DNA of 64,000 bases from Actinomadura spongiicola (GCF_003432485.1 NZ_QVNQ01000004.1:682001-746000), one strand, 5' to 3'. Numbered from the stretch's first letter, positions 36,741-44,952 are shown. Numbers and translations: made by a program. The notes: generated by a model from the letters alone, not told the origin.

Positions 36741-37913
36741 TTACGTGTGAAGACTACGGCCGGTAGAACAGGCGATCTTCGCCAGGGCCTCTCGGAGGTG
36801 GACGAGGTCCGATTCGTCCAGTGTGGCGCGTGCGGTGAGACGCAGGCACGCACGGCCCACGGGGACGGACGGCGGCCGGAAGCAGCCGACGTGAAGGCCG
36901 TGTTCGGCGCAGATCCCGGCGGCGTGGACGGCGACGTGCGGTTCGCCGAGGAACACCGGGACGACGGCCGCGGCCGGGTCGGCGGTCTCCAGGCCGGAAC
37001 CGGCCGCGAGGTCCGCGATCCGGCGGGCCCGGTCGCGGGCGCGGACGGGAAGGCCGGGATCTGTTTCGAGGATGTCGAGGGCGGCGAGCGCGGCCCCGGC
37101 GGCGGGCGGGTTGAGGCCGGTGTCGAAGATGAACGACCGGCCGGTGTCGACCAGGGTGTCGATCACCTCGGGGGCGCCGAGGACGGCGCCGCCCTGCGCC
37201 GCCAGCGACTTCGACAGCGTGACGGTGAGGATCACGTCGGGTTCGCCCGCGAGGCCCGCGGCGTGCGCGGCGCCGCGGCCGTGGTCGCCGACGACGCCGA
37301 GCGCGTGCGCCTCGTCGACGATCAGCAGCGCGCCGTGCGCCCGGACGGCGGTGTGGAGGTCCCGCAGCGGCGCGAGGTCGCCGTCCACGGAGAACACGGC
37401 GTCGGTGACGACGACCGCGTGCTCCTCGTCCCTGTCCGCGAGGGCCCTTTCGACGGCGACGACGTCGCGGTGCGGGACGATCGCGACCCGTGATCGGGAC
37501 AGCCGGCACGCGTCCACGATCGAGGCGTGGTTGACCCGGTCGGACACCACGAGCGTGCCCGGCCCGGCGAGGGCGGTGACGGCGCCGAGGTTGGCGAGGA
37601 AGCCGGAGGAGAACACGAGCCCGGCGGCGCTGCCGGTGAACGCGGCGAGCCGCCGGTCCAGTTCGGCGTGCAGTTCCGTCGTTCCGGTGACGAGGCGGGA
37701 ACCGGTCGAGCCGGTGCCCCACGCCCGGGCGGCGGCGACGGCGCCCTCGACGACGCGGGGGTCGGAGGCGAGCCCGAGATAGTCGTTGGACGCCAGGTCC
37801 ACGAGCCCGCCGGGGCCGCCGTGCCGGGGACGCAGCGTCCGGCGCAGCCCGGCCTCGGCGCGCCGCGCCGCCGCGTCACGGAGCCTGGCCAGCGGATCCC
37901 CTGCTGCGAACAT
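36741..37913 (-). CDS. bioF: 8-amino-7-oxononanoate synthase
   Basis: PLP enzyme that condenses pimeloyl thioester with L-alanine, the first dedicated biotin step. 390 residues with SNDYLGLA, GTGSTGSRLVTGTTELH, DRVNHASIVDACRL, VIVDEAHALG-type (LIVDEAHALG) and LTVTLSKSLAAQGG with PLP Lys235. ATG at 37913 (MFAAGDPL) is used; the open frame extends upstream, but this start matches family length. It is transcribed opposite to bioDB, so biotin genes are scattered here; bioA is not in the window. Confidence 0.92.
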   Translation of the reverse strand: MFAAGDPLARLRDAAARRAEAGLRRTLRPRHGGPGGLVDLASNDYLGLASDPRVVEGAVAAARAWGTGSTGSRLVTGTTELHAELDRRLAAFTGSAAGLVFSSGFLANLGAVTALAGPGTLVVSDRVNHASIVDACRLSRSRVAIVPHRDVVAVERALADRDEEHAVVVTDAVFSVDGDLAPLRDLHTAVRAHGALLIVDEAHALGVVGDHGRGAAHAAGLAGEPDVILTVTLSKSLAAQGGAVLGAPEVIDTLVDTGRSFIFDTGLNPPAAGAALAALDILETDPGLPVRARDRARRIADLAAGSGLETADPAAAVVPVFLGEPHVAVHAAGICAEHGLHVGCFRPPSVPVGRACLRLTARATLDESDLVHLREALAKIACSTGRSLHT

Positions 37914-37987
37914 GCGGGAATTCTTCCAGGTCGCCCGGATTCGGGGTGCGGGCCGGGGCACCAAAACCCATCGGCGATGATGGTGGC

Positions 37988-39661
37988 GTGCCTACCTTGA
38001 CCGATCTTGTCCGCGATCACAGCGATCTCGCGGCCGCCGACCTGGAGTGGCTGCACGCGCTGGTGTCCGACTGGCAGCTCCTCGCCGACCTGTCGTTCGC
38101 GGACCTGCTGCTCTGGGTGCCGTTGCGGTCGGCGGACGCGCTGGACGCCGCCGCGCCGGACACCGACCGGCACTCCCGCGGCGCCCGGCGTGCCGCGCCG
38201 GACCCGGGGGCGAGCGTTCCGGGCTGGGTGGCGATCGCGCAGATGCGGCCGACGACCGGGCCGACCGCCTACCCGGAGGACCTCGTCGGGAAGATCGTCC
38301 GGACGGGACGGCGCGGGCTGATCGACGTGGCCTGGCGCGAGGGACGGATCGTCCGGGAGGGCGACCCCGAGTGGGGCAGCGGCATTCCCGTCCGGGAGGA
38401 GTCGATCCCGGTGCGGCGCGCCGACAAGGTCCTCGGCGTGATCCAGCGGAGCACGAACCTCAGCTCCGCCCGCACCCCGAGCCGGCTGGAACTGACGTAC
38501 CTACAGAGCGCCAGCGATCTCGCGACCATGATCTGCGAGGGGACGTTCCCCGCGTCGGACGACGGGCCCAACATGGTCCGTTCGCCGCGCGTCGGCGACG
38601 GCCTGATGCGATTGGACCGCTCCGGCCGCGTCGTCTACGCCAGCCCGAATGCGCAGTCGGCGTACCGGCGGCTCGGCTACCCGGCCGACCTGGTGGGCGA
38701 GGCGCTCGGGCAGGTCACCGCCGACCTGTGCGACACGGGGGAGCCGCGGGAGGAGGCGCTGAGCGTCGTGCTGTCGGGCCGGGCGCCCCGCGAGGTCGAG
38801 GTGGAGGCGCACGGGTCGATCATGCAGCTCCGGACGATCCCGCTGGTCGTCAGCGAGGAGCGGATCGGCGCGATCGTGCTGTGCCGGGACGTCACCGAGC
38901 TGCGGTGGCGTGACCGGGAGCTGCTGTCCAAGGACGCCACCATCCGGGAGATCCATCACCGGGTGAAGAACAACCTGCAGACGGTCGCGGCGCTGCTGCG
39001 GCTCCAGGCGCGGCGGTTGCAGATCCCGGAGGGGCGGGCGGCGCTGGACGAGGCGGTCCGCCGCGTCGGGTCCATCGCGATCGTGCACGAGACGCTGTCG
39101 CACACCCCCGACGAGCTGATCGACTTCGACGACATCGCGGACCGGGTCATCACGATGGCGGCGGAGGTCTCCACCCCGGAGACCAAGGTCACGCCGAAGC
39201 GGACCGGCAGCTTCGGGGTGCTGCCCGCCGAGATCGCCACACCGTTGGCGATGGCGCTCACCGAGCTGCTCCAGAACGCACTGGAACACGGTCTGGCGAA
39301 CCGCTTCGGAACCCTCGAAGTGGTCGCGCGCCGCTCCGGCGACGGCGACCACCCAGCCGAGCGTGAGGCTCCGGGCCGGAACATTCCCGGCGGTGAGGGG
39401 TCGGGGAGTGGGGGGACGGACGACGAGGGCGGCCGGCTCGTCACGGTCGTCGCCGATGACGGCGTCGGCCTTCCCGAGGACTTCGACGTGGAGGGCGCCA
39501 CCAGCCTCGGCCTTCAGATCGTCCGAACGCTGATCGTCGGGGAGTTGGGCGGTCGCCTCGACTTCCGGCCCCGGCCCGGCGGCGGCACCGAGGTGGTGGT
39601 GGACGTGCCCCTCACCAACCCGCAGTTCCAGCGGCGCCAGCCACCGCCCGGGACGGCCTGA
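37988..39661 (+). CDS. pdtaS: PdtaS-type sensor histidine kinase
   Basis: Cytosolic GAF-PAS-HisKA_2 (HWE/PdtaS) kinase that in mycobacteria phosphorylates PdtaR. 557 residues: the GAF start VPTLTDLVRDHSDL is characteristic, PAS at about 210-310, the H-box EIHHRVKNNLQTV with His323, and the ATPase motif LTELLQNALEHGLANR with GLQIV. GTG at 37988 matches the usual N terminus. It is convergent with whiB1, as in Mycobacterium. A glycine/acid-rich insert interrupts the ATPase domain near residue 465. Confidence 0.9.
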   Translation: MPTLTDLVRDHSDLAAADLEWLHALVSDWQLLADLSFADLLLWVPLRSADALDAAAPDTDRHSRGARRAAPDPGASVPGWVAIAQMRPTTGPTAYPEDLVGKIVRTGRRGLIDVAWREGRIVREGDPEWGSGIPVREESIPVRRADKVLGVIQRSTNLSSARTPSRLELTYLQSASDLATMICEGTFPASDDGPNMVRSPRVGDGLMRLDRSGRVVYASPNAQSAYRRLGYPADLVGEALGQVTADLCDTGEPREEALSVVLSGRAPREVEVEAHGSIMQLRTIPLVVSEERIGAIVLCRDVTELRWRDRELLSKDATIREIHHRVKNNLQTVAALLRLQARRLQIPEGRAALDEAVRRVGSIAIVHETLSHTPDELIDFDDIADRVITMAAEVSTPETKVTPKRTGSFGVLPAEIATPLAMALTELLQNALEHGLANRFGTLEVVARRSGDGDHPAEREAPGRNIPGGEGSGSGGTDDEGGRLVTVVADDGVGLPEDFDVEGATSLGLQIVRTLIVGELGGRLDFRPRPGGGTEVVVDVPLTNPQFQRRQPPPGTA

Positions 39662-39685
39662 GACGCGGCCTCGGATTGGGGGCGG

Positions 39686-39934
39686 TCAGACGCGTGCGCG
39701 GGCCCGGGAGACACGGCGGCGCAGGGCACGGCGCTCGTCCTCGCCCATGCCGCCCCACACGCCCGACTCCTGGCCGGACTCCAGCGCCCAGCGCAGACAG
39801 GCGTCGGTCACGTCGCAGCGGCGACACACCTGCTTGGCCTCTTCGATCTGGAGAATCGCGGGTCCGGTGTTGCCGATCGGGAAGAACAACTCGGGGTCCA
39901 CGTCACGGCAGGCTGCGCGGTGGCGCCAGTCCAT
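39686..39934 (-). CDS. whiB1: WhiB1/WblE-type iron-sulfur transcription factor
   Basis: 82 residues with the four-Cys [4Fe-4S] set C9, C37, C40, C46, FFPIG, and the C-terminal GVWGGM turn plus a basic tail (RRRVSRARAR). This is the exact arrangement of WhiB1, a nitric-oxide-sensitive essential regulator in mycobacteria. The adjacent pdtaS matches mycobacterial synteny. ATG at 39934 is clear. The ~290-bp upstream region is its promoter. Confidence 0.95.
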   Translation of the reverse strand: MDWRHRAACRDVDPELFFPIGNTGPAILQIEEAKQVCRRCDVTDACLRWALESGQESGVWGGMGEDERRALRRRVSRARARV

Positions 39935-40131
39935 GCGGTCCACTCCTTCGTCGGGTAGTGGAGGAACTCCACTCTTGTGAACGATTTCACATGTCGCGAA
40001 CACCCGGGTGGCGGTAGCCAGGTCCAGGGTGAATGTTCGGCGGCGCTGCGAGACGGAGACCGACGGCGTTGGGGCCTCTCATCGGCGGGCGCACTTTGAG
40101 CGTGTCAGGGGGGCGCCGGGCGACGCAAGAC

Positions 40132-40153
40132 CTTTGAGAAAGGATTCTCAAAG
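40132..40153. promoter_or_regulatory. Inverted repeat upstream of whiB1
   Basis: CTTTGAGAA-AGGA-TTCTCAAAG is a perfect 9-bp inverted repeat about 200 bp upstream of the whiB1 start, in the only A/T-richer part of the region. A partial copy (CTTTGAG) is at 40094. It could be an operator; the binding protein is unknown. Otherwise 39935-40225 holds no gene. Confidence 0.4.
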
Positions 40154-40225
40154 TATGGGTGTCGCATGTGTCACACCCGGAGGTCAGACCTGTTACTTGG
40201 CTCTCACCTGGCAGGCCATACGGAG

Positions 40226-41167
40226 TCAAATGACGATGCGTATCGCCTTCGGGACCGACCGGAACGTCACATCGCGCTGCTCGCCAAGGTAGTCGCCGTC
40301 CAACTGAAAGGCCATCGGACGCTCCGCGCGCAATGTGACCTCCGCGGCGTCGTGCACGTTCACCACGTGTCGTCCCAGGACGGGACGGTGCCGCGCGGTC
40401 AGCATCTGCGCCACCGCGCCGAGCGTCGGACCGACGTCCAGTGAACGCATTCCGAACACGTCCAGCCCCCGGGAGAAGTTCGCCTTGGGACTCGGATTCA
40501 CCGGAAGGCGACCCATGAAAGTCCACGGCGACGTATTCGAGATGAAAGCAAGGAACAGTCCAGTTTTTGGCGGACGTCCCGGTTGTTCCAAAGTGAGGGC
40601 CGGACGCCGCCGATCGGTCCCGGAGAAGAAATGCCGGAGCGCCGTCTGGACGTACAACGAGTTGTACGCCGTCGCCCCCGCCGCGCGGCGCCGCTCCACC
40701 TCCCGGACGACCTCCGCGTCCAACCCGACACCCGCGCAGAACGTGAAGAAGCGTTCCCCACCGTCCGGATGGGACGCCGTGCCCAGCCCGATCGTCCGGT
40801 ACCGCCCCGCCCGCAGCGCCTCCAGCACCGCCTTCGTCGCGCCGATCGGATCCCCCGGCAGGCCGAGCGTCCGCGCGAACACGTTCGTGCTCCCCGTCGG
40901 CAACACCGCGAGCGCAGGCACATCCGGCGACGGTCCCTCCGCCAGAAGCCCGTTCACCGCCTCGTTCACCGTCCCGTCCCCACCCAGCGTGATCACGACG
41001 TCGTAGCCGTCCACCGCCGCCTGCCGGGACAACTCCATCGCATGACCGCGATGGCCCGTCTCCGCGAGAACCAGATCGAGATCACCGGAGAACGCCCGGA
41101 TGAGAATGTCACGGGCCCGCCGGGAGGTGGAGGTCGCCATGGGGTTGGCGATGAGCATCGCGCGCAC
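40226..41167 (-). CDS. Diacylglycerol kinase-family lipid kinase (YegS/DagK-like)
   Basis: 313 residues. The nucleotide-binding start MLIANPMATSTSRRARD, ITLGGDGTVNEAVNGL and LPTGSTNVFARTLGLP are diagnostic, and FTFCAGVGLDAEVVREVER follows. The enzyme phosphorylates a lipid, typically diacylglycerol, at the membrane. GTG at 41167 gives VRAMLIANP; ATG at 41158 is an alternative. The end region has FQLDGDYLGE, typical of the family. Confidence 0.9.
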   Translation of the reverse strand: MRAMLIANPMATSTSRRARDILIRAFSGDLDLVLAETGHRGHAMELSRQAAVDGYDVVITLGGDGTVNEAVNGLLAEGPSPDVPALAVLPTGSTNVFARTLGLPGDPIGATKAVLEALRAGRYRTIGLGTASHPDGGERFFTFCAGVGLDAEVVREVERRRAAGATAYNSLYVQTALRHFFSGTDRRRPALTLEQPGRPPKTGLFLAFISNTSPWTFMGRLPVNPSPKANFSRGLDVFGMRSLDVGPTLGAVAQMLTARHRPVLGRHVVNVHDAAEVTLRAERPMAFQLDGDYLGEQRDVTFRSVPKAIRIVI

Positions 41168-41241
41168 GGCGCCAGGGTATCGACCGTTCCGGATGCGTTC
41201 GCCCCGCCTCCGCCTCCGCGCCACGCCCCACCCCGGGCGAG

Positions 41242-41247
41242 TAGGGT
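41242..41247 (+). promoter_or_regulatory. Candidate -10 box for a leaderless transcript
   Basis: TAGGGT ends 8 nt before the GTG of the membrane-protein gene; no ribosome site is visible in between. Confidence 0.35.
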
Positions 41248-41255
41248 TTCGGGTT

Positions 41256-41795
41256 GTGTCGAAACGTCCCATCACCGTGCGGGCCGCCGCCGCCCTCGAA
41301 GCCCTCGAAGGCGCCGGCGCCATCGGATTCGGCGTCTACACCGGCGTCGAGACGGCCACCGGCGCCGCCGTCGACGAGGCCAGCGCCATCGGCGTCACCG
41401 TCCTCGCCCTCGCCGGCGGACTCGGCATGCTCGCCTGCGCCCGCGGACTCCTGCGCGCCGACCAGTGGAGCCGCGCCCCCACGGTCCTCACCCAACTGTT
41501 CGCCCTGCCCATCGCCTGGTCCCTGTGGCAGTCCGAACGACCCGCCATCGCCATCCCCATGGGCGTCGTCGCCGTCCTCGCCCTCATCGCCGTCCTCAGC
41601 CCGCCCAGCACCGCCTGGCTCCTCGAAGACGACGACGACACCGAACCCGGCGACGACCGTGAAGACGGACAAGCCGTCGAAGCGGCCCCGAAACCCACAC
41701 CGAAGGCCGTCGAGCCCGCGCCACGCCCCAGCGAACCCCGCAGCCTCGGGCAGCGCCTCAAAGACCGCCTCAAAGAACAGCCCACCAAGGACTGA
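41256..41795 (+). CDS. Small integral membrane protein with acidic/proline tail
   Basis: 179 residues with about four helices in the first ~125 residues (AAAALEALEGAGAIGFGVY, IGVTVLALAGGLGMLACARG, LTQLFALPIAWSLW, IAIPMGVVAVLALIAVLS), then a charged cytoplasmic tail (DDDDTEPGDDRED, proline-rich, basic end). Common in actinomycetes, function unknown. The start is GTG at 41256 and may be leaderless. Confidence 0.75.
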   Translation: MSKRPITVRAAAALEALEGAGAIGFGVYTGVETATGAAVDEASAIGVTVLALAGGLGMLACARGLLRADQWSRAPTVLTQLFALPIAWSLWQSERPAIAIPMGVVAVLALIAVLSPPSTAWLLEDDDDTEPGDDREDGQAVEAAPKPTPKAVEPAPRPSEPRSLGQRLKDRLKEQPTKD

Positions 41796-41809
41796 CCCGG
41801 GCCCCGGCC

Positions 41810-42622
41810 CTACTCGTCGGCGGTGAGACCCTCCCGGAGCTGCGCCAACGTCCGCGCCAGCAACCGGGAAACGTGCATCTGCGAGATGCCGAGCTCCGCC
41901 GCGATCTGCGACTGCGTCATGTTCCCGAAGAACCGCAACAGAAGAATCTTCTTCTCCCGCGCCGGAAGCTTCTCCAACAGCGGCTTCAACGACTCGCGGT
42001 ACTCGACGCCCTCCAGCGACTCGTCCACCATCCCGAGCGAATCGGCCACCGCCGGAGCGTCCTCGTCCCCCGAATCCGGCGCGTCCAACGACACCGTGGA
42101 ATAGGCGTTGGCGGACTCCAGGCCCTCCAACACCTCCTCCTCGCTCATCTGGAGATGCGCCGCCAGCTCGCTCACCGTCGGAGCGCGGCCCTCCCGCTGC
42201 GCGAGATCACTGATCGCCTTCGTCAGCGACAGCTTCAACTCCTGCAGCCGCCGCGGCACCCGCACCGCCCAGCCCTTGTCGCGGAAATGCCGCTTGATCT
42301 CACCGACGATCGTGGGCGTGGCGTACGTCGAGAACTCCACACCCCGCTCCAGATCGAACCGGTCGATCGACTTGATCAAACCGATCGTGGCGACCTGGAT
42401 GAGATCGTCCAGCCACTCACCGCGGTTACGGAACCGGCGGGCGAGATACTCCACCAGCGGAAGATGCAACTCCACCAGCTCATCACGGATGCGCTGACGC
42501 TCCGGATCGCCCTCCGGCAGGACCGCGAGGCGCTCGAACAAGGCACGCGCCCGAGCACGGTCCGGCACCGCGCTGTCGGACCGCTCGTTGCCCGCACCGG
42601 CGATCGTCGTCTTCTCCGTCAC
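41810..42622 (-). CDS. sigF: Stress/sporulation sigma factor of the SigF/SigB group
   Basis: 270 residues of a group-3 sigma factor: VEYLARRFRNRGEWLDDLIQ and IGLIKSIDRFD (region 2), GEIKRHFRDKGWAVRVPRRL (region 2/3), and the region 4 helix NMTQSQIAAELGISQMHVSR. Regulated in this family by the RsbW-type anti-sigma factor. GTG at 42622 overlaps the rsbW stop (GTGA), so expression is coupled. Confidence 0.92.
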   Translation of the reverse strand: MTEKTTIAGAGNERSDSAVPDRARARALFERLAVLPEGDPERQRIRDELVELHLPLVEYLARRFRNRGEWLDDLIQVATIGLIKSIDRFDLERGVEFSTYATPTIVGEIKRHFRDKGWAVRVPRRLQELKLSLTKAISDLAQREGRAPTVSELAAHLQMSEEEVLEGLESANAYSTVSLDAPDSGDEDAPAVADSLGMVDESLEGVEYRESLKPLLEKLPAREKKILLLRFFGNMTQSQIAAELGISQMHVSRLLARTLAQLREGLTADE

Positions 42623-43026
42623 GAGACCCCCGCCGAACCGCGGCGCTTCTGCAGCGTCACGGTGACCCGGTCGTCGGCGCCCGCCTGAGCGTCCACCTCG
42701 CCCGCCAGCGACGACAGCACCGTCCACGCGAACGTGTCGCGGCTCGGCACCTCACCGTCCACCGTGAGCACCGAGACGGAGATGCGCATCGCGTCCCCCG
42801 TCAACTCGAACTCGCACACCAGGTCCGTCCCCGGCAGCGCCTGGGCCAGCAGCATCGCGCACGCCTCATCGACGGCGATACGCAGGTCCTCTATCTCATC
42901 CAGCGTGAAGTCCAACCTCGCCGCGAGACCCGCGGTCGCGGTCCGCAGGACGGACAGGTAGGCGCTCGCGGCAGGCAACTTCACCGTCACCACGTCGCGG
43001 ACGGACAACTTCGTACTGGTCGGCAT
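42619..43026 (-). CDS. rsbW: Anti-sigma factor RsbW-like kinase
   Basis: 135 residues of a HATPase_c serine kinase/anti-sigma factor: LDEIEDLRIAVDEACAML holds the N-box, then LVCEFELTGDAMRISVSV. It binds SigF and is expected to phosphorylate an RsbV antagonist, none of which is seen here. ATG at 43026 (MPTSTKLSVRDVV) is chosen; the frame remains open to 43176, but that part runs through a perfect inverted repeat and does not look coding. Confidence 0.88.
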   Translation of the reverse strand: MPTSTKLSVRDVVTVKLPAASAYLSVLRTATAGLAARLDFTLDEIEDLRIAVDEACAMLLAQALPGTDLVCEFELTGDAMRISVSVLTVDGEVPSRDTFAWTVLSSLAGEVDAQAGADDRVTVTLQKRRGSAGVS

Positions 43027-43133
43027 TGCAGCGGTTTCCTCGGTCACGTCACTCCCTCGCAGGATGGTCCCGCTGCTACCGAAACTACCGCCTGAGAGCA
43101 CCACTGCGAGACTTCGCCGCGCTGTGTTTATTT

Positions 43134-43183
43134 GTAGTACGTGACGGCTGAGGCCCTGGAGGGCCTCAGCCGTCACGTACTAC
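43134..43183. repeat. Perfect 23-bp inverted repeat
   Basis: The arm at 43134-43156 (GTAGTACGTGACGGCTGAGG...) pairs perfectly with 43161-43183 around TGGA. It lies between divergent genes, so it is not an ordinary terminator of either; it directly abuts repeat element A. Confidence 0.8.
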
Positions 43184-43184
43184 G

Positions 43185-43273
43185 TGCGATCGCTGCATCG
43201 CTTCGGCTCGCCTTGCGGCTCGCTGCGCGATCAGGTTCTCGCAGGCTCGAACCTGCCTTCGGACGCGATCGCA
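43185..43273. repeat. Intergenic inverted-repeat element, copy A
   Basis: 89 bp bounded by TGCGATCGC and GCGATCGCA, with an internal hairpin CAGGTTC-TCGCAGGCTC-GAACCTG. It is about 90% identical by eye to copy B at 56.4 kb and partly related to copy C at 31.4 kb. Confidence 0.7.
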
Positions 43274-43318
43274 AACCTTGAGGTTGTCGGGGGTTGCTGT
43301 GGTGGCTGGGGTTGGCGC

Positions 43319-43404
43319 GTCTGTGGGTGCGGGTGGGTGTGTCCGTGGGTGCGGGGGGTGCGTCTGTGGGTGTGGGGGATACGTCCGTGGGTGCGGGGGT
43401 TTGG
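43319..43404 (+). repeat. G-rich tandem repeats upstream of the GNAT gene
   Basis: Four imperfect 21-22-nt units of the form GTCYGTGGGTGCGGGGGGTGC start at 43319, 43341, 43362 and 43383. Many GGG runs with short spacing could form G-quadruplexes in the non-template strand ahead of the GNAT gene. No protein-coding role is seen in 43274-43477. Confidence 0.6.
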
Positions 43405-43465
43405 GGGGACGCGGGGGTGTGATCGTGGGGGTGGTTGCGCTGGGGTTTGGGGGGGTTGAGTCTTG

Positions 43466-43471
43466 TAGCCT
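43466..43471 (+). promoter_or_regulatory. Candidate -10 box for a leaderless GNAT transcript
   Basis: TAGCCT ends 6 nt before the GTG at 43478; no ribosome site is present. Confidence 0.35.
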
Positions 43472-43477
43472 GCTCTG

Positions 43478-43990
43478 GTGATTCGGGGTGCTGTGGTTGA
43501 GGACATTCCTGAGATCTTGCGGTTGATCCGGGAGCTTGCGGAGTACGAGCGGAGCCTGGACTCGGTGAAGGCGACCGAGGAGCAGGTGCGGGAGAGTCTC
43601 TTTGGGGACGATCCCGCGGTCTTCGCTCATGTGGCGGAGCATGAGGGGCGCGTTGTCGGGTTCGCTGTGTGGTTTCTCACGTACTCGACCTGGAACGGGA
43701 CGCATGGGATCTATCTGGAGGATCTCTATGTGGAGCCGGGGGTGCGGGGGTTCGGGTATGGGAAGGCGTTGCTGAGCGAGTTGGCGCGGATCGCTGATGA
43801 GCGTAGGTATGGGCGCGTTGAGTGGTCTGTTCTCACGTGGAACGAGCCGGCTATCGCGTTCTACGAGGCGATGGGGGCTCGGCCGCAGGACGAGTGGACG
43901 GTGTACCGGCTTACCGGGGACGCCATCGCCGCGGCTGCGGGTGATCAACGGTCGCGGACCGAGCACACCGGGCAGGGCGCTTCGGCGTAG
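43478..43990 (+). CDS. GNAT-family N-acetyltransferase
   Basis: 170 residues: IRGAVVEDIPEILRLIRELA, FAVWFLTYSTWNGTHGIYLE, LYVEPGVRGFGYGKALLSEL (acetyl-CoA loop) and WSVLTWNEPAIAFYEAMGA. It is closest to the diamine/thialysine acetyltransferase branch, but the substrate is not certain. Codon use is less G/C-biased than its neighbours (many gct, gtt, cat codons), unlike nearly all other genes here. Its last 46 bp overlap the convergent zinc-ribbon gene. Confidence 0.88.
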   Translation: MIRGAVVEDIPEILRLIRELAEYERSLDSVKATEEQVRESLFGDDPAVFAHVAEHEGRVVGFAVWFLTYSTWNGTHGIYLEDLYVEPGVRGFGYGKALLSELARIADERRYGRVEWSVLTWNEPAIAFYEAMGARPQDEWTVYRLTGDAIAAAAGDQRSRTEHTGQGASA

Positions 43991-44211
43991 TTGCCGCCCG
44001 CTACGACCACGCCCGCGCCCAGACAGTGCGGGCACAGGCCCGAACTCCGGACCGCCGGATGTTCCCATACGGCCCGTGGTTCGTCGTCGGGCGGTTCGGT
44101 GTTGCCGCCGACCTGTTTGCGGCCCTGGCAGAGCGCGCACAACAGGCGGAGGGAGCCTAGGCGCTCCTCTCCCGTTCCGCCGCACTCCGGGCACTCGATC
44201 TCGTCGCTCAC
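43945..44211 (-). CDS. Small four-CxxC zinc-ribbon protein
   Basis: 88 residues from GTG at 44211 (VSDEIECPECGGTG). Four Cys pairs, CPECGGTG, LCALCQG, CPHCLGAG and CPVC, resemble DnaJ-type CxxCxGxG zinc fingers, but no J-domain is present. It may bind zinc and a protein or nucleic acid partner. The 3' end overlaps the GNAT gene. Confidence 0.65.
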   Translation of the reverse strand: MSDEIECPECGGTGEERLGSLRLLCALCQGRKQVGGNTEPPDDEPRAVWEHPAVRSSGLCPHCLGAGVVVAGGNYAEAPCPVCSVRDR

Positions 44212-44335
44212 ACGCACCGCCACGTTCGCAGTCCGCGCCGGGCACGACCTTGCCCGGACACCCACCTAGAAGAATGACCGGCGCATGCCCCGGTGGGCAA
44301 CGCTCTTTTCGGAACCGGGGTGGTCGGGCACGGCT

Positions 44336-44364
44336 GAGGCCCGGCCCCGGTGGGGTCGGGCCTC
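44336..44364 (-). terminator. Terminator downstream of sodN
   Basis: GAGGCCCG...CGGGCCTC hairpin with an inner CCCC-GGT-GGGG part, 15 nt beyond the sodN stop; one internal pair is mismatched. Confidence 0.6.
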
Positions 44365-44378
44365 TACGGTCGCGCGGG

Positions 44379-44780
44379 TCAGGCCTGCTTGGTCTCCCAG
44401 AAGATCTTGTCGATCTCCGCGATCTTGGCGAGCAGCTCGTCCGCGACCTTGACGTCCATGCTGCCCTTGGTGCCGGAGGCCCCCGCCAGCTTGGTGGCCT
44501 CGTTGAACAGCTGGTGGAGCTGCGGGTACTTCTCGAAGTGCGGCGGCTTGAAGTAGTCGGTCCACAGGACCCACAGGTGTTCCTTGACGAGCTGCGAGCG
44601 CTGCTCCTTGATCAGGATCGCGCGGGCGCGGAACTCCGGGTCGTCGTTGGCCGCGTACTTCTCGGCGATCGCCTTGACCGACTCGGCCTCGATCCGGGCC
44701 TGCGCCGGGTCGTAGACGCCGCACGGCAGGTCGCAGTGCGCGGACACCGTGGTCTTCGGGCGCAGAAGCTTGAGCAACAC
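44379..44780 (-). CDS. sodN: Nickel superoxide dismutase
   Basis: Dismutates superoxide using a nickel site in the N-terminal hook. The mature start is H15-C16-D-L-P-C20-G-V-Y, after a 14-residue pro-peptide (VLLKLLRPKTTVSA) removed by SodX. GTG at 44780 is preferred over ATG at 44810 because it gives the family-standard 14-residue pro-peptide and follows GAGGGAAGGG. 133 residues in total. The divergent gene encodes the maturation protease. Confidence 0.96.
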   Translation of the reverse strand: MLLKLLRPKTTVSAHCDLPCGVYDPAQARIEAESVKAIAEKYAANDDPEFRARAILIKEQRSQLVKEHLWVLWTDYFKPPHFEKYPQLHQLFNEATKLAGASGTKGSMDVKVADELLAKIAEIDKIFWETKQA

Positions 44781-44952
44781 CTGCGAATCCCTTCCCTCGT
44801 TGCGGATCATGCTCAGGTCACCGACATTACCCTTGTGGCACCGGGGCCGTCCGGCCAGGGCGCTCGGTAATTCGGCCTAAGACCCGGGGTCTGGCCCCGG
44901 AAATACTTCATGACCGCCGTCCGTCGATGTATGCGGGCGGTTGAGGAGGAGC

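Noticed and set aside
35900-37913. A DasR operator (dre-like palindrome) near dasR or bioF
   Set aside because: No convincing palindrome of that type was found in the flanking gaps.
43027-43176. Upstream extension of RsbW through the 23-bp inverted repeat
   Set aside because: The extra N-terminus has no family match and is encoded by hairpin DNA; ATG at 43026 fits the expected length.
43319-43404. G-rich tandem repeats as a CRISPR array
   Set aside because: Units are contiguous imperfect repeats with no spacers and no cas genes nearby.
44781-44810. ATG start for sodN
   Set aside because: It would add ten residues to the 14-residue pro-peptide standard of the family and would ignore a good ribosome site before GTG 44780.
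44941-44952. TTG start for sodX
   Set aside because: GAGGAGGAGC lies directly before ATG 44953, and this start gives the expected protease length.
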